Below are positions 30,764 through 40,967 of a DNA stretch of 64,000 nt, piece after piece. The stretch is taken from the NCBI GenBank assembly GCA_008704415.1, contig VXIS01000083.1:62001-126000 (forward strand), given 5' to 3'. Each line of letters opens with the position of its first letter. Position 1 is the stretch's first letter. Both the position numbers and the translations under genes were made by a program. Origin of the DNA: Sphaerosporella brunnea (lineage: Eukaryota; Ascomycota; Pezizomycetes; Pezizales; Pyronemataceae). A model generated the notes under the pieces. The model did no database searches. It was not told the origin of the DNA and was given only the letters and a program-made list of their open reading frames with translations.

Positions 30764-31579
30764 TTGCGGCCCCGTGGGTATGGATCGCTCCCAGCGATTG
30801 GAACCGATGGGTCTTTAAGATTCGAGGCGCAAGAACGTGTCATGCTCGTAGAGCCCACTGCCGAACACCTTGACAAGCTGCTTGAGCGGCGATGCCAGGA
30901 AAGAGCCGAAAAAGAACGCCAACAACTCGATAAACAGGCAGCAGAAGCTGACACAGTTTGTATCGTTTCCGAATTCGCTGCAAGGTTGGCGAGATTGCTG
31001 GAGCACCGGGACCAAGCACGTCCTCTGGTGCTGTTTCTCCGCGGCCAGTCCGGGAGCGGAAAGACGTGGCTGGGGCGCAAGCTTCTCGAATCTTTGAAAG
31101 GCGCACAAGTCTCCATCACTTCGTTTGAAGGTGCTGCGGCCCCACGTATCCTTCCGAAGGACAAAGCCAGGCGGGAGATGCTCACGCCGAGATTGCTCGA
31201 CTTCGTGGCCCGCTGGTCGAAGACGGCGAAGACAGCGGCGAACGAGAGTTCGTCACGAGCGGTTGTTGCCTACAGCATGAACGGTCTCCTCTTGATCAAC
31301 ATGCCAGACGGAGAACAGATGGCAGAACGTCCCGCGGAAACTCAGATGATCAACACCACCAATATGGAGGTGCTGGCTACCCTCGATGCTTTACACTGTG
31401 GGAAGTTCTGCCGATCCTTCGAACGCAACCACGCTGTCAAGTTCGTCGTGGACGCCTTAAGAAAGCCTGAGGTGCGTGTCCTCGTTGCCACGGTAGTGTG
31501 CAATACGGATGGGAGCAACCGCAAGGCTTTCGCGGCTTTGGCGGGCCGATTCTTGAGGCAGCCGGACAACGGGACATAG
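30764..31579 (+). pseudogene. degenerate kinesin-motor-like P-loop protein
   Basis: Open from just after the TAG at 30754 to TAG 31579. The first in-frame ATG is at 30842. It has a Walker A / kinesin P-loop (GQSGSGKT, about residues 94-101), then a switch-I-like NESSSRAV where kinesins have N-x-x-SSRSH. Next come a switch-II-like GLLLINMPDGE where kinesins have LVDLAGSE, an NMEVLATLDAL helix like the kinesin INKSLSTLG helix, and RVLVATV like TLMIATV. The order is right, but switch I and II have lost key residues and the P-loop to switch I distance is short. A motor cycle is therefore unlikely; nucleotide binding is possible. A long charged helix precedes the P-loop. The kinesin assignment is my inference from motif order. 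Confidence 0.55.
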
Positions 31580-31799
31580 CGGCATCTGTCGTTTAGCGGT
31601 ACCAGCTAACGCAGGGTGTTTGTTTCGCGAGTGAGAGGTCTGGTTGTTGGTGGTGCAATGAGCTAACGTGGAGGGGCAGCGGGGGAGGAGAAGAGGGGGA
31701 GGAGGGTGGCTGAGTCAGTACCTTTTTCCTGGTGAAGCTATTAGGGGATCCAGGTTTTTTAACGGCTGACAAAATGCCTGGGGGAGGGGGGTTATATAG

Positions 31800-32290
31800 A
31801 GTAGATAGCAAATATAATATGGGTGCGTGATAATCGTGCTCCAGATCGTGGCGTTGCGGTTCGTCTTCGTCGGATGAAATGATAGTCGCTGCATGTGGTA
31901 CCGTCGGTGGACCAAATATCGGGTTGTACAGTCCAGCTCCCTCCAGGCGACGTTTCATAGCTTTCATCCATACTGCGGTAGTTGTCACCCTGCAGCAACA
32001 GCAACTTGTCGCATAGCCATCTTTGTCTTCTATTCTTCGCGGTCTGCAGCTTCACCGGTTTTCGGTGAGCTACCAGTGTTCCTCTTCGGTCCGTAAACAA
32101 TTTTCCAAGCTCCCTCGCTGAGCTAAAAGCACTTCTCTTCTAATACGTCAAAACGACTCTCCAAGCTCCAGTTGTCTTATGCCCACCACTCGGCTTCCGG
32201 TGAGCGAAGATCAGTTATTTTCGGTCAGGAAGAGATTCTCCAAGCTCAAGTTGTCTTAAGCCCACACCTCAGCTTGTTCCTTTCCTCCTA
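31800..32290 (-). pseudogene. copia A leader and gag start, minus strand
   Basis: The complement shows the copia A leader words (AAGACAACTGGAGCTTGGAG) at 32100-32250. These lead to an ATG at 32020 and a shifted gag start (VWMKAMKRRLEGAGLY) to about 31920, after which homology ends. No LTR is attached. Confidence 0.75.
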
Positions 32291-32366
32291 TTGATGCTCA
32301 GGGTGTGCCGAATTGTCCGGTCGTTGGTAGGCGGAGCAATGCTGTATTACTCCATTTGGGATCGGG

Positions 32367-32372
32367 GTATAA
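32367..32372 (+). promoter_or_regulatory. TATA box of FIRS copy 2
   Basis: TATAAA in GGGGTATAAACGAGTGTG. The aligned position in copy 1 reads TATGAA (20643). Confidence 0.55.
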
Positions 32373-32392
32373 ACGAGTGTGAAAAGGTAGAA

Positions 32393-32416
32393 CAAGGGTA
32401 TCTGCAGAGATACCCT
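32393..32416 (+). promoter_or_regulatory. conserved hairpin 1 upstream of FIRS copy 2
   Basis: AAGGGTATCT-GCAG-AGATACCCTT, a 10-bp perfect stem, counterpart of 20671-20690. Confidence 0.6.
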
Positions 32417-32434
32417 TGGGCTAGAGGTAAGTTA

Positions 32435-32477
32435 GCTGGAGCTTGGTTCTGCCTCTTCAAGGGCAGAACCAGCTCCA
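32435..32477 (+). promoter_or_regulatory. conserved hairpin 2 upstream of FIRS copy 2
   Basis: CTGGAGCTTGGTTCTGCC and GGCAGAACCAGCTCCAG form a long stem with one bulge. Copy 1 keeps a weaker version at about 20707-20750 (GCGCTTGGTTC / GAACCAGGCGC). It lies between the TATA box and the ATG, so it would be in the 5' leader RNA. Confidence 0.55.
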
Positions 32478-32633
32478 GGCTTGGTACCTCGCAATCAACA
32501 CTTTTACACACGTCCTTAACACCCACTGCGTGAAGTTCAGCAACATCTGTCGACCGCGACTCCATCTATTCCATCAACAACCTTCTCGTCTCGCATCTCT
32601 TCTTTTTTGCATTCTTTCATTTCTCTTGACATC

Positions 32634-33446
32634 ATGGCCACCTCATTCATTCGCAGCTTCATTCAGGGACACGCTCCGGCTGCTGACGTTGCTGTTGCGA
32701 CGCCCGCTGCTAACGGCGAAACCTCTCAAGCCACCGGTATCTAACTACCTGTTCCGCTCTACCAACCCTTGCCTGATAACCACACAATAGTGCCCTTGAT
32801 TGTTGTTGCGACTCCCTCTGACGCCGCTGTTACGACTCCCGCTTCTGAAGTTCAAACCTCTCAAGCCACCGGTATCTAAGTTCCTTTTCTACTCTACCGA
32901 CCCTTGCCTGACAACCACACAATAGAGTGCTCGGTTCCGGCGTCTGGTCAGTCCGGCAATGTCAACAAATGCAGGCGCAAGCGCAAGGTCCGACCCTTGT
33001 TTGATAACGACACAATTGTTCCCTCGATTGCTGTTGCGACTCCCTCTGTGGACACTCCTGACGCCGCTGTTGCGACTCGCAGTTCTAACGTTGAAACAAC
33101 TCAAGCGACCGGTATCTAACTACCTCTTCCACTCTAACGACCATTGCCTGATAACCACACAATAGTTCCCTCGATTCCGGCGTCTGTCAACACCCGCAAG
33201 CGCAAGCGCAAAGTCAACCCCACCCTGCTCCGGCCTACCTCGTCGCGCACCGCCCGCCAGCGCCCCGATCCGTCGCCCCGTGCACAGCACTATTCGAACC
33301 ACCACCGAACCCTGAGCCATCTGAACAACCTGAGGCGCCGGGTCACGATCCTGCACCGGGTCTGGTGCCACAGTAAGCACATAGAACAAAAGCAGGGGTG
33401 TTTCGCACTTGCAAAATCCTTCGACCCAGTTACCCGTGGGGTTTGA
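32634..33446 (+). CDS. FIRS family copy 2, four exons with identical-size introns
   Basis: Exons 32634-32736, 32791-32871, 32926-33111 and 33166-33446. Introns 32737-32790, 32872-32925 and 33112-33165 are each exactly 54 bp. All begin GTATCTAA and end CAATAG, have a CTGAYAAC branch-like site and are phase 1. Spliced, the frame is continuous (216 aa); unspliced, it stops at the TAA in the first intron. The start is MATSFIRSFIQGHAPAADVA, then Ala/Thr/Val-rich repeats ending in (T)QATG before each intron, then a basic RKRKRKVNP run and an Arg-rich C-terminus. Exons 2 and 3 look like duplicated modules. No known domain; nuclear localisation is plausible from the basic run. The 3' end overlaps an opposing open frame, so exon 4 may be shorter than drawn. 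Confidence 0.62.
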
Positions 33447-34347
33447 GATCAGTGCGCACGGCTGACGCGCACATCGGTTGTAGAGGTGGAACACGTGTCC
33501 GTCCCTGACGAAGGCTCTTCCTCCAGGGCGAAGGCCAGCGCGGAGCGTCCATTCGCCACAGTCTTCGTCCATGCCGGTAACTGGGTGGCCGGCGAAAAGG
33601 TCGAACTTCGGCTCGAGCCACGATACAATTTGCCATGCGCGAGCGGGTTTAAAAGGAGGAGGTCGAAGGACGTGAGATTCTGCGCGTTTCTACATACAAA
33701 TCAAATCTCACGGGTGTCCGAGTCCTCCACTCATTATTCGATGTCTGACAACTTCGACCCGGAATCAAGGCGTTCAGGTTCGAGCGCAGCTCGGCTCACC
33801 CACGATGCGGCTCATCCCGGCTCGGCGCATGTCCATCACGAGTGTTGAGTCTCTTTGTGATAGTAACCGTCTGCGTGGCCAGCCTTCTGCAGGTGTCGCA
33901 GTGACGGTTGGCGGACTGCTCGCATTCCGCACTGGCATTGGCGATGACCTGATTTACCGTGTTCGTCCAGCTGAGAACAACCCGCGAGCTGGTCTGCCCG
34001 AACCTGCCCTCGTGCATGGCGCACCAAGTGGTCGTGGGAGTGCAGACCGAGTCCGGGCACCGCATGCTGACAACGACGTCATGCGTGTTGTCGTTGCAAG
34101 CAGCGAACCGCGCCAACAGGATCGTCTGTGTCCTGTGCATTTCCATGGAATCTCGAGCGGCATCCCGATCCGCCAGGTTGCGGAGAGTTGCGATCTGGGC
34201 CCCCAGGGGCGCTTCGCGATGAGAGGTGGTAGCGTTGCAAGGTTGCAAGAAGTGTATCGCTGTGCTGATCAGGGATGGAGGTTGTCGGTGAATGCTAGGA
34301 TAGCAGCGATGGGCTTTTCGCGGTGGGGGTGGGTAGGGTTGCCGCAA
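33410..34347 (-). CDS. candidate two-exon gene with Cys-containing product, unknown
   Basis: On the minus strand, 34347-33804 is open and protein-like: an amphipathic helix (HREAPLGAQIATLRNLADRD), then cysteines (MRCPDSVCTPTTTWC, HCDTCRR). A GTGGGT donor at 33803 and a GCAG acceptor at 33680 would remove 124 bp (phase 1). The frame continues as a second protein-like stretch (ARAWQIVSWLEPKFDLFAGH, FHLYNRCARQPC). No ATG is visible at the extreme 5' end; internal ATGs occur near 34150. The 3' limit is unclear, because the frame stays open to 33120 across the last exon of FIRS copy 2. No domain is recognised. The plus-strand ORF over the same DNA looks like a shadow. Confidence 0.4.
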
Positions 34348-34539
34348 GGTTGAAAGGAGATGGTCGCTGTCAAATGCTGGTGCGAGATCGGCTCAGCATT
34401 CCTGCCACTGGTAACTGCGAAGCTCGGGAGCGTTGAGAGCTCGCGCTTCCATCTGACTGGGACTGAATGGTCATAAGCGGCAGGAAGACGTGGTCACGTA
34501 GGATTCGCAGCCGAACAACAATGGCCCGGGCGCTGTTCG

Positions 34540-34870
34540 GTGAGGCTTCACCGACGATCACTCATGAGCAACGCAGCCCGCGCTTGGAAAAGGAAATCTG
34601 TTCATTGGAGCGCCGGATGTGTGGCGGCACGCGGAGGTTCAATCGCCTCTTCCGGTCTTACTGATGCTCGCGACATCAGGCGGTCTGCGTGTGCTGTCAG
34701 CCGGCCCATCCCAGGCTGTGTGGGCCGGCTCGGTCTGGAGGAGGCATCATTCGGCATCTTTCTCACCGTCTTGCTTCCTATGTTTCACGTTCTTTATTCC
34801 CTATCGTCCTGCGACGTAGCTCAGGCTTTACTTCCCTCAGTGGCGTCATATTCTGTAGTTATTTCGTTAC
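34540..34870 (+). repeat. dispersed repeat R, copy 1
   Basis: It matches 52880-53305 at high identity (GGAGCGCCGGATGTGTGGCG, GGTTCAATCGCCTCTTCCGG, ATGTTTCACGTTCTTTATTC). Relative to the other copy it lacks about 100 bp after the GGCTGTCAGCC point. ORFs over it are not conserved in frame. The nature of the element is unknown. Confidence 0.7.
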
Positions 34871-34879
34871 TGATATGAC

Positions 34880-35670
34880 TCGTTTGCTCTCAGTCAGGTT
34901 TTCTTATCTTTTGGATTTTCCACATTGTTACGGTAGGCGGCACTCGCTGGTTGCTTTCTGTATAAGGCTGTATCATTTCGAGCATGTTGGTGGACATCAT
35001 CCAAATAATTTCCACTTTTCTGAGTTTAGTATCTGTCTATCGGGATGTGAAAATTGTTCACCCATTCGCGCCTTGCGACGCGCGTCGGGTTTGCATGATC
35101 ATCGCAGTCAGTTGAACAATGCTCGATGTAGGATATGAAATTTCTATGAGATAGGTAGCCATACCGTTTTCTTCCCGTGCGCATGCACTTGTACTGCAAT
35201 GCCGGCAGCATGGCATCGTGACCCAGTATGCACGGCAGCCAAAGACCCTTCAACAGGTCGATTCTGCCTATTAACTCCGCCAGGCACAGGCTACGCCTCC
35301 AAAGCTAACGGAAATGACAGGCAACAAGTCCTAACAGCCAACAAAGCGATCCTGCCAAGGGAAATGGATTCGCGAACAAGTGAAGCCGGGTGAAAAGGGT
35401 TAACCGACATCCAATATCATTGCTGACACTGCCGTCATATACGCAAAAGACACTTGATCGACCTACCTGCTTTCTCCAAGCCCCACGCCCCACGAATCCA
35501 AAAGCTGACCAAAAACGCAATTTTCCACCCCCGGAACCTCAATCTACCGTGTCTAATCGATTATATGAATATTCGGGAATCTCACCCTGCAACCGCGGAT
35601 CTGCTGGCCAATCTGATCCGTGCATGAAAACCTGATGCCACCGCAACAGGTTCCCAGATTACAATGTAGG
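34880..35670. other. no gene seen
   Basis: AT-richer sequence with short ORFs only. I see no promoter, repeat or structural RNA. Confidence 0.5.
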
Positions 35671-35678
35671 AATGGGGA

Positions 35679-36964
35679 TAGTGATGCAAACGAGCCGGCT
35701 TGAGCCGAGCCCAAGGGGTGACTCGAGCCGGATCGTCAGTTTTACTAGCTCGACTCGAGCCAAAGCTCGAGATGGTGGAGAGAAATCATACTGTGAGGTG
35801 GGAGAACGCGGGCAGGAGGCAGTTCACGGCCCTGTAAATGGCCTACTATGTATTTATCCCGGGGTAGATCAGTCTGATAAGTCTGACAGGCTCGAAGAGG
35901 AGTTGAGCGCTGCCTCGGTGTTTAAATCCACACCCTCCGGTATATCATGGTCACTCCGAGTGATTGCCCCCTGACTCCAACCTGTGGTAGAATCTCCGGA
36001 TCTTCGTACCCCCATTTTTCCCAGCTGTTTATTCCCATATGCTTCAACCAACAATTAAGCAACAACAAAGCGCTGCTCGACTCCTCCAGAAGCCGGTTGC
36101 GTTTCTTTGTGATATATACCCGCGCTGCCAATGCCAGATGCACTACCCTCCGCCGCAAGCCTGTCTCGAATTTGCTGAATCATAAATTTTCCCGAGGCTC
36201 CATTGCCGGGCAGCTTGGGGTGCTTCGATTCGATGTGCCTCCTATAAGCTCTGGTAGTTTTACACGAGGATTTATAGGGACCCCACGTCTTCGAGCAATG
36301 ACAACATCAAACGAGTTCGAGAGGCTTCTTGTTGTCAGAATTAGAGCCTTCCTTCTTCTTCCATCACTTGGTGATGAGTTTTCTTTAGCATCAGATTCCG
36401 TGTCACCCTCTGTGCCGGAATCATGCTCATCTACTTCAGGTTCTGTAGTTTCCTGGCCCGGGGCTTCCGCCGCCGTTCCGGCGTTGTTTCCATTTGTTGC
36501 TCGGGGTACCTCCTCTCGAAATACTATCTTGCGGGCGTAGAGAAATGCGGTGATGATGTTTTCAGTCCACTGAGTGTCCGTGCCCCAGCGGCACTGTGTA
36601 AAGTATCTATAGTGCAGCTATTAGAACGTGTTACCTCAACGTCCACTGAGTTCTTTATAAAACCCACGCATGGCGTCTTCCTCTGCTTGTGTCCTACGCC
36701 CTGGCTGCTGTTCTCCGGACATGCGTTGTTTGATCGCTCAGGATGGGTGGACGCCGAGCAGTTGGGGAGGAGCCGAGGAGAATGGTGGCGGAGATTGTGC
36801 AGTTGGGCGGTGCTTGAGGGCGCTGCGGTCACCGGCGGGACCTCGTTCTTTCTAGAAAGCTTGAGAGAAGTTGAGCTGAGCTCGAGCCCAAACCTTTGAT
36901 GCTTGAGCTGCTCCAGCACAGAAATATGTACGTTCGAGCCGTCTCTAGCTCGTTTGCATGACCA
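35679..36964 (-). mobile_element. hAT element, family H2, 1286 bp, with BED-finger relic
   Basis: Left end TAGTGATGCAAACGAG and right end CTCGTTTGCATGACCA are imperfect inverted repeats. A perfect 8-bp duplication, AATGGGGA, flanks them (35671-35678 and 36965-36972). GCTCGAG subterminal words occur at both ends. The coding strand is minus. It lacks the hAT catalytic and dimerisation domains, so it depends on a transposase elsewhere. Confidence 0.85.
36200..36520 (-). pseudogene. BED zinc-finger N-terminus of a hAT transposase
   Basis: On the minus strand, an acidic tract (SGTEGDTESD, about 36391-36425) matches the H2 ORF at 16020-16060. In a shifted frame, CCHCSKTWGPYKSS (36266-36307) and HIESKHPKL (to about 36210) form a complete BED finger: C-x2-C followed by H-x4-H. 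A TGA replaces the arginine codon just before the finger (LELV-stop-CCHC against RELVRCCHC). Known: BED fingers bind transposon ends in hAT transposases. This copy has a frameshift and a stop, so it is not functional as is. Confidence 0.7.
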
Positions 36965-36972
36965 AATGGGGA

Positions 36973-39711
36973 ACTGCGAACAACGGGGACAATCGACCAT
37001 GTGGTGCGAGCGTGCGTATCTCCCCAACTGTCATCGTCAGTCACTGACTGTAAAATTATTACACGCAGCATGACTTCCGGTACGTATTCCCCTACCAAAG
37101 CTGCAAAGCTACGTCACAGTAACGATATGGCGGGGGTTTGTTTGTTGCATATGGCTCCGGCATTTGGGGTATTTTTTTTTTCGGCGATGCCGAGACGAAT
37201 ATATCTACAGGATGGAGCACCAGGAGTTCGGCATCAGAAATCAAGTGTGCGTAAGCATTCGAGGGTGTGAAGGACACAGTTGCTGCGGGAGGATTAGATA
37301 GCTAGTCGCGAGTTGTGGGCTCACGACGACGCGAAGGACTATCAGATTGAAAGGAGTTTGGCATTGGCGACAGGGGCAAAATGGATGGGCAGGGTGATGC
37401 AGTGTTTTCAAGAAGGTACAGACGTGGGTGGGTTCCGCAATTGCGATGTGTTGACGAAGCTTCTTGCGTGAAGTTTTGCAGGCACGTCTATTTTCCGTCG
37501 AGATGGGCCGGCCGCAATAGATGCCTATCTCAAGACGGCAGCGCAGAGGATTGCGGCAGCAAAAAAGCGGGACTGGGCAAGGCCCGGTCGTCACACTTTC
37601 AACCCAGTATCCAAAAATACAGACCGCAGTTGTGTATGCATAGTGCTAGTGAGCGCAGGAGAACTTTAAACAGGTGGAATGTGATTCCAGATGTCTCCTT
37701 GTGTACACGCCGTTTAGCGTTGAACTTCGATTGTAATTTTTCTCTATTTCCAGCATAATTTTGACGTCGCGCAAGTACCTTATCACCGGGATTGTCTGGG
37801 AACATTGCAATCCTGAGCGAGCTTTGACCTTGCTGTCGCCGTTATCTTCCACCTTCATCCCCTTGTGCTGTGCCTTGTTTTCCTGTTTCTCTATCTACCC
37901 CTCGTCGTCCGCATCCCGCCGAATATGCTACGAGATATAGCGGAATGGTCCACCACCCTCATAGCGGCTCTGCTGTGGTGGCATGAGAAATAATAAGCCG
38001 GCGCGTGTATGCTCATTTGGGCAGCCGGGGGGGAAGGGGGTTGTGGGCGACGGTAATGAAGCTGGAGAAATAGCAGCTGGTAAGTATTCCGACCGGTGGG
38101 CGCGCATTTTGGCGATGTGCAGTTTACCGATGGCCATTGCAGGTGATAAACCTCGTATTGAACCGAATCGGCACTGGGTCACTGTCGGATATTCGCTGCC
38201 GGCTGAGTGTACGAGGTCGAAACACAGGCACAGATTATCTGCCCTCCCTCCATCTCATCGCGCTTGTACGTGTACGGGATGGAAATCTGCAGGTGCCACG
38301 TATGCGCCGGTGTGCGTGACTAATCACAACTTCGCACTGCGTATGATATACATATCCGAGCGGGTGATAGATATTGACTTCTACGGTAGGGGTTTGGTTC
38401 CCGCGTTTATCAAGTGAGTCTACAGCTACGTGGACGCATACTCCTCCCACGACAACTTGCACAACCGTCACCATTTCGAGACGGCCCTGCTACCGTGCAG
38501 CCCATACTGAATCATAGGGATCCGACCAATACAAATTGACCGGCAGCCTGCTGGTCTTCGCTCAAAAGGCAGGGAGCACTTGGAACAGCCCACCGCGTAC
38601 GTGATGGGTGTACTCGGGTAACTGGAGCTCCAGATCGTGCCAAATACGATGCACGGCAGAATAGTAGGAAATGCTATGAGATTATGTTGACAATGCACGC
38701 ACAAGCAGTCCCGGATATCGTCCACCAGATCATCAGGCTCGCCACATCCCACTTGGAAAGGCCGACATCGGCACAACGGTTCCAGAGTTGTAATGTGCAG
38801 CGGTGGATTCCGCACCGTCATGCCGTGAACCTTGGAAGCGCGGCGTATACGTCAGGCGGGTTCTGCTGTAATGCCACGGTGATTACAAAGTCCGGGCGGA
38901 TCAGCCGCGCGAGCACAGTGCGCCTTCGCAGGTATTGTGGCCCGCATAACACAAATTGACGATAACGTCCCGATCGACTGTCCATTTTTCTGCTATGGCT
39001 CGCTTCACCTCCTGACGAAGCAAACGACAATGTTATCAGTTAGGCAATGACAACATAGTTCACCCCACAATTTCACCGCACACAGCACATACTCACATCA
39101 TATGTGTTGATCTGATCCGACTGTATGCAACGCGGCCGGCGAAAGATAAGGAACGACAAACTTGGAAGGGGGACCGGTGGTAAACTTCGGTGTTCGTCAC
39201 TTGGCGTCGGCGTTCTCGCTCGGACACATGCCGAGCCGGCCCGAGCCAAAACCTCGAGCTGCAAGCCGAGCCGAGTAGAGCCTGGCCCCCTGACGAGCGG
39301 AGCAGGCTCGGACGGGTTGCCCGCGGAGCCGAGCTTTGGCTCCAGCCCGGTGGTGGGAGAAGACCCTAGATGGCTGTGTGGGGCGGAAAATACAACAATA
39401 TGCTATGAAATTCCTTGATTGCGAAAGCTCCAAGAAAAGGCCGCCCACACGTCTCTTCAGCCCCCACCACAACACACTTACGCCGAAAAATAACCATGGC
39501 CGCACGTTCCCAGGCTGCTACCTCTTCAGCAGAAGATGAAATTGAGGCGTTGAACAAGAAGATGGCGGGTAGTTGAGATAATTGCTATTTGATATCTGTT
39601 TGTTGGTGCAAACTGACCGGGCGGACTAGACACGCACTTCAGAGCTGCAGACGCGCGAACCCTCACTGGGCTCAAACATCCCAGTATTGATGTCTTCATA
39701 TATAGAGAAGG
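36973..39711. other. mostly non-coding, a few unassigned ORFs
   Basis: Minus ORFs 38474-38235 (ATG; VCVHVAVDSLDKRGN), 38821-38468 (ATG; Cys-rich) and a frame ending at 38818 look protein-like and consecutive, so a multi-exon minus gene at 38.2-39.0 kb is possible but unproven. A segment near 38270 (…TTTCCATCCCGTACACGTAC) recurs in a related form at 46340-46380. CGAG-rich hAT debris lies at 39205-39350. Confidence 0.35.
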
Positions 39712-39954
39712 ATTACACTTTCTCGTAGGAGATCATCAAAGGAAGCTCAAACTCCCCGTGTCTTCAAATCTATCCCCCCATGGAGGGTCGTCATGTGGGG
39801 TGGCCCTGTGGCTCTCCGGGTCAAACTGTGCTACCGGCCTTTACTCTCTATGCCATGAGCTTAAACTTACAGATATAGGGCACCAAAGGACAATCATTCT
39901 GCCACTGTATTCAAATATATCCCCCCATGCATGCTTGTCATATAGGGTGGCCGG
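39712..39954 (+). repeat. S150 satellite, left part of an interrupted array
   Basis: Unit words 'CTTACAGATATAGGGCACC' and 'ATCCCCCCATG' at about 39770 and 39930. The array is cut by the H4 element at 39955 and resumes at 40825. Confidence 0.8.
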
Positions 39955-40824
39955 CAGGGCTGTCAAAAGTCCGGCCAGTCCGGCTCTGAGCGCGGCCTGA
40001 ACCGGACTGATTGAAACGGGCTTTTCAAATCTCGGCCCGTTTGGACCACGCATTTCCGATCGAGATCCAGGCGCCTACGGGCGCCCGTCAGGCCCTGAAA
40101 GACCCGGCGCCCGGCGGGCCCTCTAGGCACCTGGTCTACAATACCTAAAAAAACAGGGACAACTATACGAACAAACAGGTCGCAAAACTGAAGTACTGCC
40201 CGCTCCATCTCCGCCGACCCGTGTTCCGAGTCTACCACTTATCATGATGTGCGTTCGTGAGATTGTTTCTCTGGCGGGAGTGCAGGACTTCGATAGGCGC
40301 CGCCCGGCGCCGGATTACTAGGGGATGACCGGCACGGTGATCGGGCCGATATCCGAGGCACACAAAATGCGGATCCCCGGGTTCCAAATACTCGGAAGCT
40401 AACGGGTCGATCTCAATTAAATTTTTGTCGATCAAGGACGAAATGCCCGAGCGCGTTCCGCTGGGCGCGTGTGTCGTTTGGAAGAGACATTTCCGGCTGA
40501 CAAGTGAGGGCGGTTCCAATTTTTTTTTCTTTTTCTCTGCCTTTCTGCGAAGATCGCTGATGTCATGTTCACAACTCAGAAGAATTTTCAACAAAAATGA
40601 TATCGCAGTCTGATGCCGGTAATCTCCACTATGGGTCCGCCTGGGATTTGTGTTCTTCATGTTAGATAGTGTTCTTTTCCGGTCCCAATGGTGGTGTGAT
40701 CAGATATCCAGGCTTTGCCCATCTCGGCCCGAACCTACCAGGCATGGCAAACCGCCGGCCCGACCTGACCCGATGTGCGGGGCCCTGTATGACCCGCGGG
40801 CCGGCCGGACTATTGACGGCCCTG
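39955..40824. mobile_element. hAT-type element, family H4, 870 bp
   Basis: Starts CAGGGCTGTCAAAAGTCCGG and ends CCGGACTATTGACGGCCCTG. A perfect 8-bp duplication, GTGGCCGG, flanks it (39947-39954 and 40825-40832). It is inserted in an S150 unit. The ends are shared with the 27.9- and 61.7-kb copies, but the middle differs. The minus ORF 40660-40232 inside it shows no transposase motif. Confidence 0.88.
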
Positions 40825-40965
40825 GTGGCCGGGCGGGCCGCACTGTCGCTCTCCGGTAAAAATGTGAGAACTACCTTTACTCTGTATAGAATGAGCTCAA
40901 AGTTACAGATATAGGCCACCAAAAGACGCTCATCCTCCCGCTGTATCCAAATCTACCCCACCATG
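40825..40965 (+). repeat. S150 satellite, right part of the interrupted array
   Basis: It continues the unit cut at 39954: GCACTGTCGCTCTCCGG, then 'AGTTACAGATATAGGCCACC' and 'ATCTACCCCACCATG'. Confidence 0.8.
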
Positions 40966-40967
40966 AC

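Noticed and set aside
33796..34353. Plus-strand ORF of 182 codons (33805-34353)
   Set aside because: The complementary minus frame has more protein-like composition, Cys clusters and a phase-consistent intron; the plus frame is probably its shadow.
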